Assembly: GCA_004794655.1 (NCBI GenBank)
Contig: SMMW01000606.1
Location: 1,323,501 to 1,387,500, forward strand
Length of the DNA stretch: 64,000 nucleotides
Source: Marisa cornuarietis
Taxonomy: Eukaryota; Mollusca; Gastropoda; Architaenioglossa; Ampullariidae
Reading direction: 5' to 3'
Part shown: piece after piece, positions 51,251 to 63,510 of the stretch
How positions within the stretch are numbered: the first letter of the stretch is position 1
How the letters are laid out: the number at the start of each line of letters is the position of its first letter
Notes under the pieces: generated by a model
What the model was told of the DNA's origin: nothing
Seen by the model: the letters and a program-made list of their open reading frames with translations, nothing else
Database searches by the model: none
Position numbers and translations under genes: made by a program

Positions 51251-52142
51251 ATTAACTAACACACACACACTGCGTTCTTTGTAAAAGCTTTAATATACTG
51301 TCGAATATAAAACATATTTAGCAATTTATGTACCATTGCCTTAATGATCGTCGTGTAAAACTTTTACAAGTACTGTACAGTTAAAAAGGTTCTTAAAGTG
51401 ACAATATTAGCTTATTGCTCTTTAACTTCCTCAGTACCTGTGCAGTACAATATCACAAAAATCTGAATCGCAAGATGAGTTCCAACATGGCGATGAGTTT
51501 AACATATCTGCCACATACATCTTGCATTGGGAAATATGTTTACTGTCACTGACGACATATAATGCCTCACTGACAAGCTGCGTACATTACAGTTTGCCTA
51601 CTTGTAAGATGAGAGCAGTCACACTGTCTTCTTTAAGGATGGAACGCCTGTCTGGCTATAGTACAGAGCTGTAGCCTCTATGGGTTTGAAAATTCCTTGG
51701 TAAGGTAGATGAAGCAGATGCAAAGTCAGATAAGATATACAGATTTATAGGAAGGGCATGATTTATTTGCTGCTCAAGTGGTACTGAGAACTTCGCATAA
51801 GCTCATACATTCATTTTTGTTTGAACAGACAAGCCAACAAAGTTCAGTGTATCAGTGATATTAAAAACATGCAATTTTTAATTTGTATTATTATATATCC
51901 AATAGCGACCAGTTAATTATGAATTTAATATCATATGAAGATTCAAACTTAAAATAAAAATTTCTATTAACCGAGATTTATTGCATTCTGTGGTCGTGAC
52001 CGAGGGAAGACAAAAAAAATCCAGACCACCCTCCCCCCCCAAAAAAAAAAACGAGTTGGTTGTCATTGTAGTAGGCATGTATACCTTGTTCTTTAAATGA
52101 CTTTAAAGTTTCACGTTGTCTTGGTTCCCTGGAACAGTAACC

Positions 52143-52324
52143 CCCTTTGCTCTCCCTTCATTAGAATGCCAACTTTATGTCCCTAGTGACCGAGTTTCAT
52201 GGTCATGGTCTAGGTTTTTCTGCGTTCAAGGTTTGTGCTGTCTTGATCAGCTGTTGAATTTCCAATTTATGACCACGACGAATGTCACGAAGTGTCATAC
52301 TCTGTGTAAGGGTGCATGAGTTTA
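52143..52324 (+). repeat. Duplicated block upstream of copy E (partner at 41874-42044)
   Basis: Collinear similarity to the block upstream of copy D, including CTCTCCCTTCATTAG, CAATTTATGACCACG and CATACTCTGTGTAA. Confidence 0.65.
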
Positions 52325-53116
52325 ACCCTGCCCTGGTACCATGAAAGAAGTTACTTTGATAGTACCATGTCAATTTGACTCCATTGTAAAAACGGACTAT
52401 ATTACCAGAATAAAAAAGCTTAATAACAAAATATTTTTCAAAATAATATTATGGAAAAGTGTGTTACAAAATCCAGATAAGATTGCAAAACACTGCATGT
52501 GTGATCTTCTGATTATTTCACTTCACTGTTGGCCTAACTTTGACTGCTGGGACTGGTTGCACAACCATTCGCTTTGCTTGTGGTACACACACTCGTTGCA
52601 CTCATTACAGATGAATTTGGTTTTCTTGTCCATCAAGAATTTCTGCTGTTGTCCAAAAATGAGCAGATTTTTTGTGAAAATGACAAACGCGAACCTTGAT
52701 ATAAGAGAAAAAAATATTTATATTACATGGAAGGTATTGCAGGCTCTATTCAACCCCAAAGCGAACGCGTGCCGCATACTTAGCAAGGCCTTACAAACAA
52801 ATTATGTGAAAGACGAGATCGCTAATTGTGATTATTAAAAGAATCATAGGCCAAAGAGGACTGGGATCACAGACACGCCATGGTACCACAACAGGGTTAC
52901 GAGATCGACGACGGTTTTAATTAACACGTTTACACCGGGATCCATCTTTACACAACCAACTCGCGGTTACACACACGAGATCTCCCGGAGTTCACTGAGA
53001 CAGATCGGATTTTAGCTTCGTTTTGCTTATTTATCATAGAAATGGGACAGCTCGGCAATCTAATAATAGTGATATCCCTTAGCCTAACTGGCTAGAAGGG
53101 AGATAGCCAAAGTGAG

Positions 53117-53164
53117 TACGCGCGCGCGCGCACGTGCGTGTGTGTGTGTGTGTGCGCGCGCGCG
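53117..53164 (+). repeat. Alternating CG/TG tract
   Basis: Purine-pyrimidine alternating sequence (CGCGCGCG, TGTGTG, GCGCGCGC), a sequence type able to form Z-DNA in vitro. No gene association seen. Confidence 0.7.
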
Positions 53165-53395
53165 CAAGCGCTTTTTATTCGATTATAATGGCAGCTTACC
53201 TAAATATATAACATAATGAAACAAAAAACATTTCGTCGTGTTAACGTACAGTACCCAAGCAATAATTCAGTCTATGATACTTACTCTAAATAGCAACTTC
53301 TGTATTCCACGACAGAATGATGGTCACAATCCTCGACAATGGAGAGGAATCCAAGGCCATCACCAGGGTGTCTAGCAGACTACTTTAAGCTATAA

Positions 53396-53525
53396 TTCGA
53401 CTGGCAATATCTACATTTCTTGTAGTAACGCAATAAAGACAGCAAACGGTAGAAAAGTGTGCACATCTAGGATCTATTGAATGAGATGAACATTTAATTA
53501 AGAGCTGTGTACACGTGAGAGGTCA
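53396..53525 (+). repeat. Repeat before exon 1 of copy E (partner near 55333-55430)
   Basis: Shares CAATATCTA, GTAAC, CTAGGATCTAT, GAACATTTAATT and TACACGTGAG in order with the sequence following exon 1 of copy E. It is either an interspersed repeat or a local duplication around that exon. Confidence 0.45.
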
Positions 53526-54685
53526 GTAACGAGGGAAAATGACGTAGAAAGATTCACACCCCTACTATAGGAAAATGTCACCAGTGGACCCGAAGAAAAA
53601 AATTAAGAAACGAAGATTACAGACAATACAATCTTTATATCTTTCACTCTAATCACGAACTTGTATTAACGTCCGTGCTCTAATGCATGTCTGATGTCAC
53701 AGTCGTCACTGATTTGAGTACAGGTATTGGAGGTAGCAGTAACTCTAGTACAGGTGAAGCCTACGTTTTATTTCTTTTATTTCTTTGAAGTCTACCTTTC
53801 TTTTTTTCTCGCTTTGCCTTTTGTGAGAATAAGAAAACGAAAACCCTGACCAAAGCCAGGTCACTTACATAGCCGCGGGTCCGGGTACACCATCCCTTCC
53901 TTCCCCTCCCTCTTGTCAGGCCTGGTTGGTGCTGGGTGTGCGAGGTATGCTGGGGTTGTGGACGAGGGCCTTTATGTAGAATGAAATATTTTTATGTTTA
54001 CATAAGCCTTTATATATATATATAGGTGGATTTTAATGGGAGGGGGCAGAACATCGAGTATCCAGGCATATAAACTCTCTCTCTATATATATATATCTCA
54101 GCCTTGACATGTTTTGTAATATCCTGTACACAGACTCTCATGCCCTTGCTGCAGCCCAAAGGTGGGCCAAAATGTGAACTGCACTTGTTTTCATCCTTTT
54201 ATTCAGCTAGGTTAATTTGATTGAAATTTAATTTATCAATTACAGCAGCGTTAGACGTCGGCACTCCGTAACATTCCAAAACAAAGTACAAAGGTAAATA
54301 ACACGTACGGCTAACAGGTATGATGGAGTCGTTATAGAGCATATAGGGGACAGCTGCCTTCAAAGGAAAGGCTGGTTTTCAAGTTTTATGGTGAGCGAAT
54401 TCAAACAGCTTCATTTTACACAATAAATTCGGTTAGTGAACGCCATTGTATGTACTTATTTGCTGTCCATTCCATTTATCACTAGGTTTGTTGTGTAGTC
54501 ACCTGGTGTGAGTTTTCGATATTTCACCTGCTCGCCGCCCACGGCTTAGAAATTTGAGACCGGCCCGTAAAAGGAAAACTTTGGCCAAGTCTGATTTAGC
54601 CAACGTGACTGAAGCAATAATAATGATTTTAAAAAATCGTGTCTTTCTAGTCATACCTCACCATGCAGTTTACTAGCACATGCTA

Positions 54686-54710
54686 TCTATATATAGTGCG
54701 TGACTCAAGC
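54686..54710 (+). promoter_or_regulatory. Candidate core promoter of copy E
   Basis: TCTATATATAGTGCGTGACT, then CAAGC, 290 bases before the ATG. It matches the element upstream of copy D. Confidence 0.4.
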
Positions 54711-54978
54711 TACAGTCGGGCCGTGTCACGCTACTATATCCGCCAGCAACAAGCCAAGTGACCATCAAAAGGATTCCCGCCTGTGATCTCACACAACTTT
54801 TCTCAGGTCGTCAGTGCCCCAGGCTGACAATTAGCCGTGCTGTGAAAGATTTCTGGGTCACAAGGGGAGGCTCAAGGAGGCATGCCCTGTCGCACATCCT
54901 TTCAAACCTGTATCGCTGTCTGTGTGGACTGTCGTAACGATCAACACGTTCGTTTCTCAAACTGGAGACACTAGCAAG

Positions 54979-55174
54979 ATGGCTTCACGGTCGCTCGCTG
55001 CTGTTGGATTACCTTTACTTGTGTCTCTGTTTCTGACGGAGGTGAACTGTGACTGTAACTCGGAACAACCGGGACCAGTGGGAAGCCTCAAGTGTATTCA
55101 GTCAAGCCTCTATAACAACCAGTCTCAGTATGCAACGTGTCATACCAACAGTTATATCATACAAAAGTCGAAAG
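54979..55174 (+). CDS. Copy E: exon 1 only (signal peptide plus first Cys-rich segment), partial
   Basis: 65 codons plus one base, beginning MASRSLAAVGLPLLVSLFLT and then CDCNSEQPGPVG, IQSSLYNNQSQYATC and HTNSYIIQKSKG, ending in a good donor (G|GTAAAT). It is closest to exon 1 of copy D in signal peptide and donor context. No exon 2 with the YCYYQCM hallmark is found in the remaining 8.8 kb, where the MULE gene lies on the same strand. Either intron 1 is very long and the rest of the gene is beyond the window, or this is an orphan exon from an incomplete duplication. Confidence 0.6.
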
Positions 55175-55939
55175 GTAAATGCTTATTGAAAGGTCTATTA
55201 TGTCTGCTTTCTGTTACTAACTATACTACATAAAAGCTTTGCGTTTTGATTCGGCACATGCCCCGGGGTTGACGACTTCTTCGGGCCCCTTACAATCGCT
55301 AATTATTTTCCCAGTATAAAATATGCAATTGATTGTCAATATCTAAATTTCATTTAGTAACCTAATATAGACAAGTGCACTAGGATCTATATCAGTACTT
55401 GAACATTTAATTGTTTACACGTGAGTGGCTAGTAAATGAGGAAAAATGGGGATCAAACTTGTAGTACCCCACTCCATAGAAAAAAAATCCCCAGAACGAG
55501 GAATGTTCCGTCAACCTTTCTTTAGAAGAAAAAGAAAAGGAAGAGAAGAATGACAAAAATCCACTGAACAAGGCCGGGCCGCGGAATTCTTTTTCCCACC
55601 TGAGGTAAGGGGGTGGAAATTCAGCCAATCGGAGTGCACGCAATATATGCCATAAAAGGTCAGTGCAACCCAAACCTATGTTCACTGCGATAACTGTACG
55701 ATTACTAAAATCAGATCAACACAGCGGCGTTAAGTCTGGAAATATGAGAAACTTTTTAGTATACTACTTATGTAAACGTCATTATAAGTGCGAGATCCAT
55801 TCAACCTCTAACGTTATACAGCTGTTTCACACTGTGTATCACGTGATATTCCTCGAGCCCCCAAGTTTTGTTGACGGCGCGAAAATCAACCGAAGAAGAC
55901 AATCGATCATTGCCATTGTGTGGAAAAAGCAAACTCAAA

Positions 55940-58900
55940 ATGCCGACAGAAATTTGTTCTACGTGCTCAAACTGCTGTGAGCAGGACACTGAAACATTTT
56001 CAAAGCTAAAGGTATGTGAATTTTATTCTTAAGTTAGTAATCAGAGCTTGAGACATGTCGTTCTTTTATATTTTTGCTCAGAGATCAGTTTGTTGTTTGT
56101 CTTTGCCACTGTCCGCCATGTTGACGCCCTAGCGGCCACTGTTCGTGGTGTGTTTTCAGCGACTCTCATCGGTTTGTTGCCATGTCTGATTTACAAACTG
56201 ACTATACAATCTCACTGTCACCCGACATGAGAAGGGATCAGCGTCTTAGATCCATAATCTTTCGAACAAAAGGAGTATAGAAGAGACAGAATATATATGA
56301 CATGGCCTGACGTGACCAACACTGATGTGTATAGTTATCTTGTCTGCAGATGAGTCTGTTGAGCAATAAAACGTGATTAATAATTTTCTTGGAGCGCCAT
56401 ATAATCTCTCCTTCCAGAACAAGTGACATAATATACCGCATGTTTGCAGTCTATCATGGTCAAGATGCCTTTAATAATAATCAAAACTGCACAGAAGCAC
56501 TTGTTTACATTTCACTAGAAGAACACTTGCTTTGGTGTTTTGCCACCACTGCAGGAAATGATAAAGTTTATACTTTCTACGCACTTCATACTTTTATTAA
56601 TGTATGTTTGTTTTGATGTCCTTGTATACATGATTGAGACAAATACTGCAGTAGTTGTATATTGTATACTAATCGTATATATTGAAGTGTATCAATATAT
56701 GTATGCCAGTCATAGAAACAATACCAAGGTGTTGTAAATAATTGGTTTTATATTTTGTTATAAACTTCTGCACATTGAAATACATATTTAATAACCCTTT
56801 TCAGGAAATTTTTATGTCTGCTAACAGAACATAACTTTACATAAAATATCATTACAGACTAAGAAGGAACATGTCAAAATCCCAATTTGAGTAATGTCAC
56901 TGATATAGATTACTAAAGAGGTCTATTAGTCAGAAAATCTAAAATCCAAAAAAGTTCTGGCATCAATATTGCTCTGAATTAGTTTCTGAGCAAGCAAATA
57001 AATGCACTCTGAAAATAAATCCAGACTTCAAACTCAAGAAATATTGACTACTCAATAGGCACTAGGGATTTATGTAAATTTACAATGCAGCAACAAAGCT
57101 GAACTGTTTTGTCTATGACTGGATTATCATCACCAGGCTTTATTGTCATCATGTCTATAGGGAGTTTAGACTGCAAAATGCCAAACCTTTTGTGAACAAA
57201 GCCTATAACTCTCTTAATATACATTTGTACAGAGGCTATTTTTCTCATGTTTTCAACTTGAAATGGATCTAGCTGTTTTTCCCATGGGGGAAAGTCTGGA
57301 ATTAATAATTTAGCTTGATAAAAAAAAAGAACTTCATCTTCAATGTTGAAACCTCAGTCGGCCATAATTATATCACCTAGTATTAAATTGAACAACAAAG
57401 AAGTATATTTAATTACGTGTTTGTCTAAAGCCCTGCCACCAAATGCATCAGAAATGAAGCTGATTGACCCTTGTAGTGTGATCCCAATCAGATATTTGGC
57501 AGAATGATATTTGCTGTAGTTGGAATAAACTTGGTCTGATTTGTTTGGCCCAAGGGTTTCTGTGTTTGAAGTCCAAAACAGTCAACAATATTGCAGTAGA
57601 TATGTCTAAAAATGAGAAGGATGCTCAGAGAATTTCATAAAAGTGTGTGCTGTTGCTAGAATTACCATTATTACTTTCTCCCAATAATATCCATAAATAT
57701 ATGATTTATTTCTCATATTGTTTTAGGATTTATTACCTGAAGGATATCAGCACCTTATCTGCAAATTTTGTGTGACCAGTGGTGCTAATGATCATTTTGA
57801 GGCTACTGTGAGAATTAACCTGTTTTCCAAAGATGATGTGCAAAAGTGGAAGTACAGCTTTCAGGAGTCTTCAAAAGTTACTTTGAGAATCAAGCGAACA
57901 TACCCTTCTATGTCAACTAAGATCATCTACAAGGTAATATTAATATGATTTGTCATTTGCATTTCATAGACAACTCATAGGTATTGACATTGACACTTTT
58001 GCCATACTGGTATATTCTGTCCTTCAAATGTGCAGTCTTTTAATACATCATATTAGACATTAGGTCATTTATTACCACTGAACAAACAGTATTTGCAATT
58101 TTTAATCTTAGTCAGCTAGGTCTTAATTTTGATAGGATGCTATACTCATTAAGTGTAATATAATTAAGTGTACTTGTTAACAACTGTGAGTTCTAGAATC
58201 AAATACCATCTGGGGCTACCATAATATAAATATTTTGGGGCTGAGACAATACATTATATTCATGAATATCAAGGTTCTAACTGGCCTTTGCAAAGCACAA
58301 AGACTCGGGATTCTACTTTTGTTGCTTCCTTTTGTGGGTCTTGTTTTATCTAGGTGATGTACAGGTGTCAGCACTCCACTCAGCCTAGATCATCAACTGC
58401 TGATGCTCGGAAAGGCTCAAAGAACACTGATTGCCCTGCCACAACATGTCTGACACTTTATCAGACTGACATTTGTGATTCTGATGGCTTAAAAAGGAAA
58501 AGCAGGTAAAGACTAGCGCTCCTTTTGAAAAAGAATTGGAGTGCACAAAACTATAGCAACAACCTATTAAATGTGGCTGACATACTTTCTCAAACACTCA
58601 AACATAGATACTTCTGTAAAATAATGTTTTGTCATTTTTTTTACTTGTATTTCTGTTTCTCCTTTTTATTTAATATGTGTACATTTCTTTTTGTTTTATG
58701 TGTCATATGTTAAACTGTTTTGCATTTCTTTTATCTGTTTGTATAGGTCATCCGACGGTCATCGAGCAGATTATCCTGCCCTCGTACAAATAAATCACTG
58801 TCACAACCATGCCATCATTGCAGCCTCAGCTATCAAGCACAGAGATGTGTCTGAAACAACAAAGTTACGTCTAGAACAGCTGATGTTACAGGGATATACA

Positions 58901-61328
58901 CCAAGTGCTGCTCTAGAAATGTATAAATATGACCTACAGCTGGAACATGGTGATGATTATGTTTACATCTCTGCTGACAGAGCTGTATGTCCTGATCGAG
59001 ATTATGTATACAGGTAAATTTTTCTATGAATCTTTTTTGTCAGCTGAGGAAGTTTACACTAATATCCAGACAAAAGTAGACGTAAAAAGTAGGTAACTCA
59101 AACTAAAGATATTATAAAGGAGTAAAAAAAACATTTTCACATAAGGTGTAAGAAAATCACAAGGCCGCACATGACCATTGTCAGTATCATTGTGTAATGT
59201 ATGTAAAGCCCAAGCTTTCTCCCTTTTTTCTTGTACTGATTTATAGTCTGTTCCAGCCAGCACAACTGAGACTCATTTGATTTAATCAATATAGAAACAA
59301 AAATTTAAGTAATAGGCGGTTGAAATCTATTTCTCAATTTTTGACATAATGCAAACTTGGACTTGAGCTTCTTTTTAAACTGGTTTCCACACCTTTTTCG
59401 ACAACAGGTTGTACTACAAACTTGGAAATGAAAAGTATGGTGAGACCAGAGGCGAGTCCCAAATTCCTCAACTGAAAGAATTTGTTGAACAATTAGAGAT
59501 AGAACTGGCACAGAGAGAAATTTGCACTTCAGTGAACACGTCCACCAAAAAATATGTTGTAATGGACATCACTCCGGATGAGCAAGTAGTTGTTTCGATA
59601 TGCACACCACTGATGCACAGGGTGCATAAATATTTGAAACACAGCTCAGAAATGGTTTTCATTGATGCTACTGGCAATTTAGACAGAAACCATTGCAGGG
59701 TGTTTCTTTTGTTGACACACAGTTGTGCTGGAGGACTTCCACTGGGAGTCATTGTTACAACGAGTGAGTCTCGGGAAACAATCAAACATGCCTTACATCT
59801 CCTCAGTAACCTTGTAGGCAGTGATGGTTTTGGAGGAAGAGGCAGAAATGGACCTGCCATTTTTATGACAGATGATAGCAGGGCAGAGAGAGCTGCCATC
59901 CATGATGTTTTTCCATCATCTGTTTTGTTGCTATGTGTTTTTCACGTTCTGCAAGCAGCTTGGCAATATCTTTGGGATGCAAGAAATGCCATCTCAAAGA
60001 CTGATAGACCAGAACTTTTTTTTTTGATAAAAAAACTTATTTATGCCTCTACTGAAGATGACCTTGATGAAAAGTTTTATGAGGCACTTCAGCATGAAAA
60101 AGCAAAGAATTATCATACATTTTTAGAATATGTTAATAATTTGTTTCACAGAAGACATGAATGGGCTCTGTGTTATAGAGATGACCTGCCCATTCGTAGA
60201 AACAACACCAACAATTTTGCTGAGGCAGCAATGCTAGTACTTAAAGAAAAGATATTGAACAGAACTAAAGCATTCAATGTACAGCAGTTGCTGGATTTCA
60301 TTGTACATCACATGGAAGCACACTACGAAAGAAAGTGCATAGACATCTCCAATAAAATCCTCAGTCAAGTTAAACAGTCACGATTTTTGATGTCCAATTT
60401 TCACAGCATTGAGAACATTGTTCAGATTGGGGATACTATATATGAAGTTTCCAGTTCAGAAAATATAGCTGAAACATATGTTGTTAATATGACAATAGGT
60501 GCTTGCACGTGCAAAGCTGGATGCACAGGAGGGCCATGCAAGCACCAGGCAAGTATATGCCAGCAGTTAGGGCTGACATCTTTTAATTTCATTCCAGAAA
60601 AGAGCCCTGAAATGCAACAGCTTTTATGTTACATTGGTTCTGGGAAAAACCATCCTCTTGACTGGTTTCAACCGTTACGAACAAAGGATGGGTGTGAAGT
60701 GAATGGAAAAGAGATGGGAGCTTTAAGAGAACAACACACCTCTGAGCAAGCTGATCAAGCTGCTGAAAATGAATGTATTTTAGATACAGAGGAAGCAGCA
60801 GACACAGACAGCATTAGTCACAATGAACATATCACAGATAAAGAACAAGTTTATGATTCAGCTTCTTTCTTGGTAGACATACAAGACTTTCATAAATTAT
60901 GTGAGCAAAAACTTTCAACTGATCCTGTTACATTTGGTCCTGGTTTAAAGGCATTTTTTATGCAAACCTTGCACAAAATTAAAACTGACACACATTTGGT
61001 AAGTGCTTTCCATACCTTTGGAAAGTACACTGGAGTTAGTCTACCTACAGGGAGAAGAAAAATAATCTCTAATAAGCGAATTGGCATTCAGCCTACGTCT
61101 CTGCAGAGGAGACAACGTGCTGTGCCTGGTCTAAAAAGGCATGGTGCAGGCCGTCCGAAAAAGCCATGTGAAGGCGAGATACAAGCTTGCCATGAGAAAG
61201 GTAAAAGTAGGAATTTCTCCTCACTTTCAGGTGCTTTGTTACCTACCAAAAGACGAAAAGCACCTCACAGCTTAAAACATTGTGTGTCACAAAATACATC
61301 CCTGGGAGGAACTCATTCAAAAAAGTAA
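55940..61328 (+). CDS. Mutator-like (MULE) transposase gene, five exons, 872 aa, apparently intact
   Basis: Exons: 55940-56011, 57727-57933, 58354-58505, 58747-59013 and 59408-61328; all introns GT/AG, 2619 nt in one frame. Exons 1-2 carry CSTCSNCC and CKFC, a likely zinc-binding N-terminus. Exons 3-4 carry YRCQH, CPATTC and HCHNH, the Cys/His pattern of a WRKY/GCM-type finger as in FAR1/MULE proteins. Exon 5 has the DDE transposase core: FIDATGNLDRNHCRVFLLL (first Asp), MTDDSRAERAAI (second Asp), CVFHVLQAAWQYLW and NNTNNFAEAAM (Glu). It also has a SWIM zinc finger, ACTCKAGCTGGPCKHQ. The C-terminus is acidic, then basic (GRRKIISNKR, GRPKKP), possibly a nuclear localisation signal. MULE transposases cut and paste DNA; no terminal inverted repeats were located, so it could be a live element or a host-retained gene. 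It lies downstream of the orphan exon of copy E. Confidence 0.75.
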
Positions 61329-63050
61329 AACATAGCTTTGTAAGATTAGTTGATACTGTTACTTTAACCAGATGTATTCATGTCATTGTTTTCATATTTA
61401 AAAAATTTAGTTTCTTGTAACTGCTATTATTTCACATTTAACTGTGCAGCAAAGTAACAAAAATGTAATGTTAATTATCCACTATGTTGTATTTGTATTT
61501 TTACTTTTTTCTTTTAAGGTAATCAGGTGTATGAGTTTTTGAGGGCATTTATTAAAATCGAATATATAAAGTAGTTAATGTTTGAAACATATTAGAGGAA
61601 TTTTTAAGCCAGAAGAGAAAATGAGGAAGTTGTTTAAGTTTTCCAGTTACACACTTCATTAATAGATCATGTATGTAAATTTTTTTAAGACCCACCAAAA
61701 CCATCATTGCCTGCAAGGTTACAGAGGAGCTGTAAGGCCTGTTTTAATAGCTGTTTCCGATACAAGCAGATTTCAGTATGTATACTGAAAGTAGGAAACT
61801 GCTGGTCAGTTTCAGTTGTCAGAACAAAGGGGGCAGTTCATACATTATGAGTGAGTTAACTCTTAAGAAATTTTGCACATCACATCTGATGAAGATAGAA
61901 AGAAATATCTGCAAAAAAGGAAATTCTACAAAAATCTGTTTTAAAAGGAAAAAGACAACCATAAAATGCTTTAGTTAGTGAGATGTCTAAAAGAAAACTT
62001 AACTGCTTCTAAAACCTTCAGGTGTATGTCCTATCCCTACTAAACAATGGTTTAATTCAGAAGCAGCTACTTAATCATAAAAAAACTGAGTTGCTTTAAT
62101 AGACTTTTGTCAGGCGTTTGATATAGTTTTAAGAAACTATGAAATGTGTTACTAAGAAGTGCTTTAAAAGAAAATAATATTTTTAGTAATTTCAAATATA
62201 ATGTAAAATCTAGACTGTCATAACAGGAACACCTAACTTGCAGACATATGGGGAACATGGTAGATTTCCTTTGTTAATGCGTCAGTCCAGTATATTGGAT
62301 ATTTGCTCCATCTGCTAAGAATGGCACAGTGAAGAATCCAGAGGAAGGCCTATTTAATGATATCACTACTACACAAACAAAACAAGAGAACATGTTAACA
62401 TGGTTATATGATATCTTTGTATAAATATGATATCTTTGTATAAATATGATTTTGGTATGGTAAAGGAATGTCAAGGCGCTGGAGATGATAAATTTGTTAC
62501 AAATCCTGAAACAGACTGGTAGACTAGCTGACACCACCAGCAGTAGCATGATGATATTCAAAGCATTTCAAGATATTTTCCATATAATACATTCAATAAT
62601 ATTATTTTAAGCAATTATCTTGTGTGGCTGAAAGGCAGAGGCATAAGAGATTGGTAAAGTTTAGAATGGGTATACAAGTTAATAAATGTTGATTACAGGA
62701 TGAACTTTGATTACTATTAGTGTTTGTACCGGTGTGTTTACATAACTGTATGGTGTCGAATGGTTTAATGCATACCCCTACTTGTACCTGTGCATGTTTG
62801 TGCTTATACATAATTCTATTGACTATTTACTTTTTACATATCTGTGTATATATGCATATGCATGATTGTAATGGTTTGATGCATGTCTGTATTTACACCA
62901 TGTGCATTATACATGATTCTAATGGGTTGATGTATGTCTGCATTTATACCATGTGTATTATACATGCACCAGTAAAAGGCCCTCATGATTAAATAAATAT
63001 ATTATACACTGTGTATTATCAATTGGTACCCCCCTCAAATAATGCCTTTC
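61329..63050. other. No gene recognised after the MULE gene
   Basis: AT-rich, with an ATG(C/T)ATG/TACATG-rich stretch at 62780-62970 in which GGTTTGATGCATGTCTG-like units repeat two or three times (minisatellite-like). No coding features. Confidence 0.4.
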
Positions 63051-63051
63051 A

Positions 63052-63180
63052 CTAATACAGGTGTAGTTTGGCTATCCTGGGTTCATCTCTCATCTCGAGC
63101 ATGCTGCATCTACTTTCAGAGCTGGCTGCCTTGCCGTGATATAGGCTTTGTTGCTGGCTTGGCATAAAACACCAATACCC
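63052..63180 (+). repeat. SINE copy with conserved tail (third of three)
   Basis: Contains a B-box-like GGGTTCATCTC near 63078-63092 and the shared tail GATATAGGCTTTGTTGCTGG, then CTTGGCATAAAAC, at 63138-63175. Confidence 0.45.
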
Positions 63181-63239
63181 CCCGCCACCCATGAAATAGG
63201 GCCAGAAGCCTGAATCATTTAAAAAATATTGCATATCAT

Positions 63240-63510
63240 ATCATATCTTAGCACCTTTAAGTCTAAATTCAAAACCTGTCTATTCAGAACAGTGACTTCA
63301 CTAAAACCTTGTCCTGACCATGAGCGTGCATAACACGTGTCTGTATTTCCTTTGTGTATGAGCAGGTGTCTGTTGTAGAAGTGAGCATGTATGTAAAGCG
63401 TGAATATGGGTGTATGGTTGTTGGTTAATTAGTTTACTTCTGTATATCATTACTTTGAAGTGCGCTGAACAGATTATTCAAAAAGTTCTATATAAATGTT
63501 AAATTATCAC
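63240..63510 (+). mobile_element. LINE 3' end
   Basis: Sequence AAGTCTAAATTCAAAACCTG, then CCTGACCATGAGCGTG, matches the inverse of 28800-28880 in copy B intron 4, and the tail TCTATATAAATGTTAAATTA matches that fragment's 3' end. Only the terminal few hundred bases are present. Confidence 0.6.

Larger units (their letters stand above)
50831..54685. other. Intergenic region between copies D and E
   Basis: AT-rich, no gene recognised. It contains a SINE-like tail (51214-51250), a block shared with the region upstream of copy D (52143-52324), an alternating CG/TG tract (53117-53164) and a sequence at 53396-53525 that recurs after exon 1 of copy E. Confidence 0.4.

Noticed and set aside
52341..52838. 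165-codon plus-strand frame; its antisense reads like a Cys-rich end (KFICNECNEC) of a piggyBac-type transposase
   Set aside because: The antisense similarity covers about 30 residues only and the plus frame has no motif. Not enough to call either.
59468..59899. 143-codon minus-strand frame over the MULE transposase exon
   Set aside because: Antisense shadow of a strongly supported coding exon.
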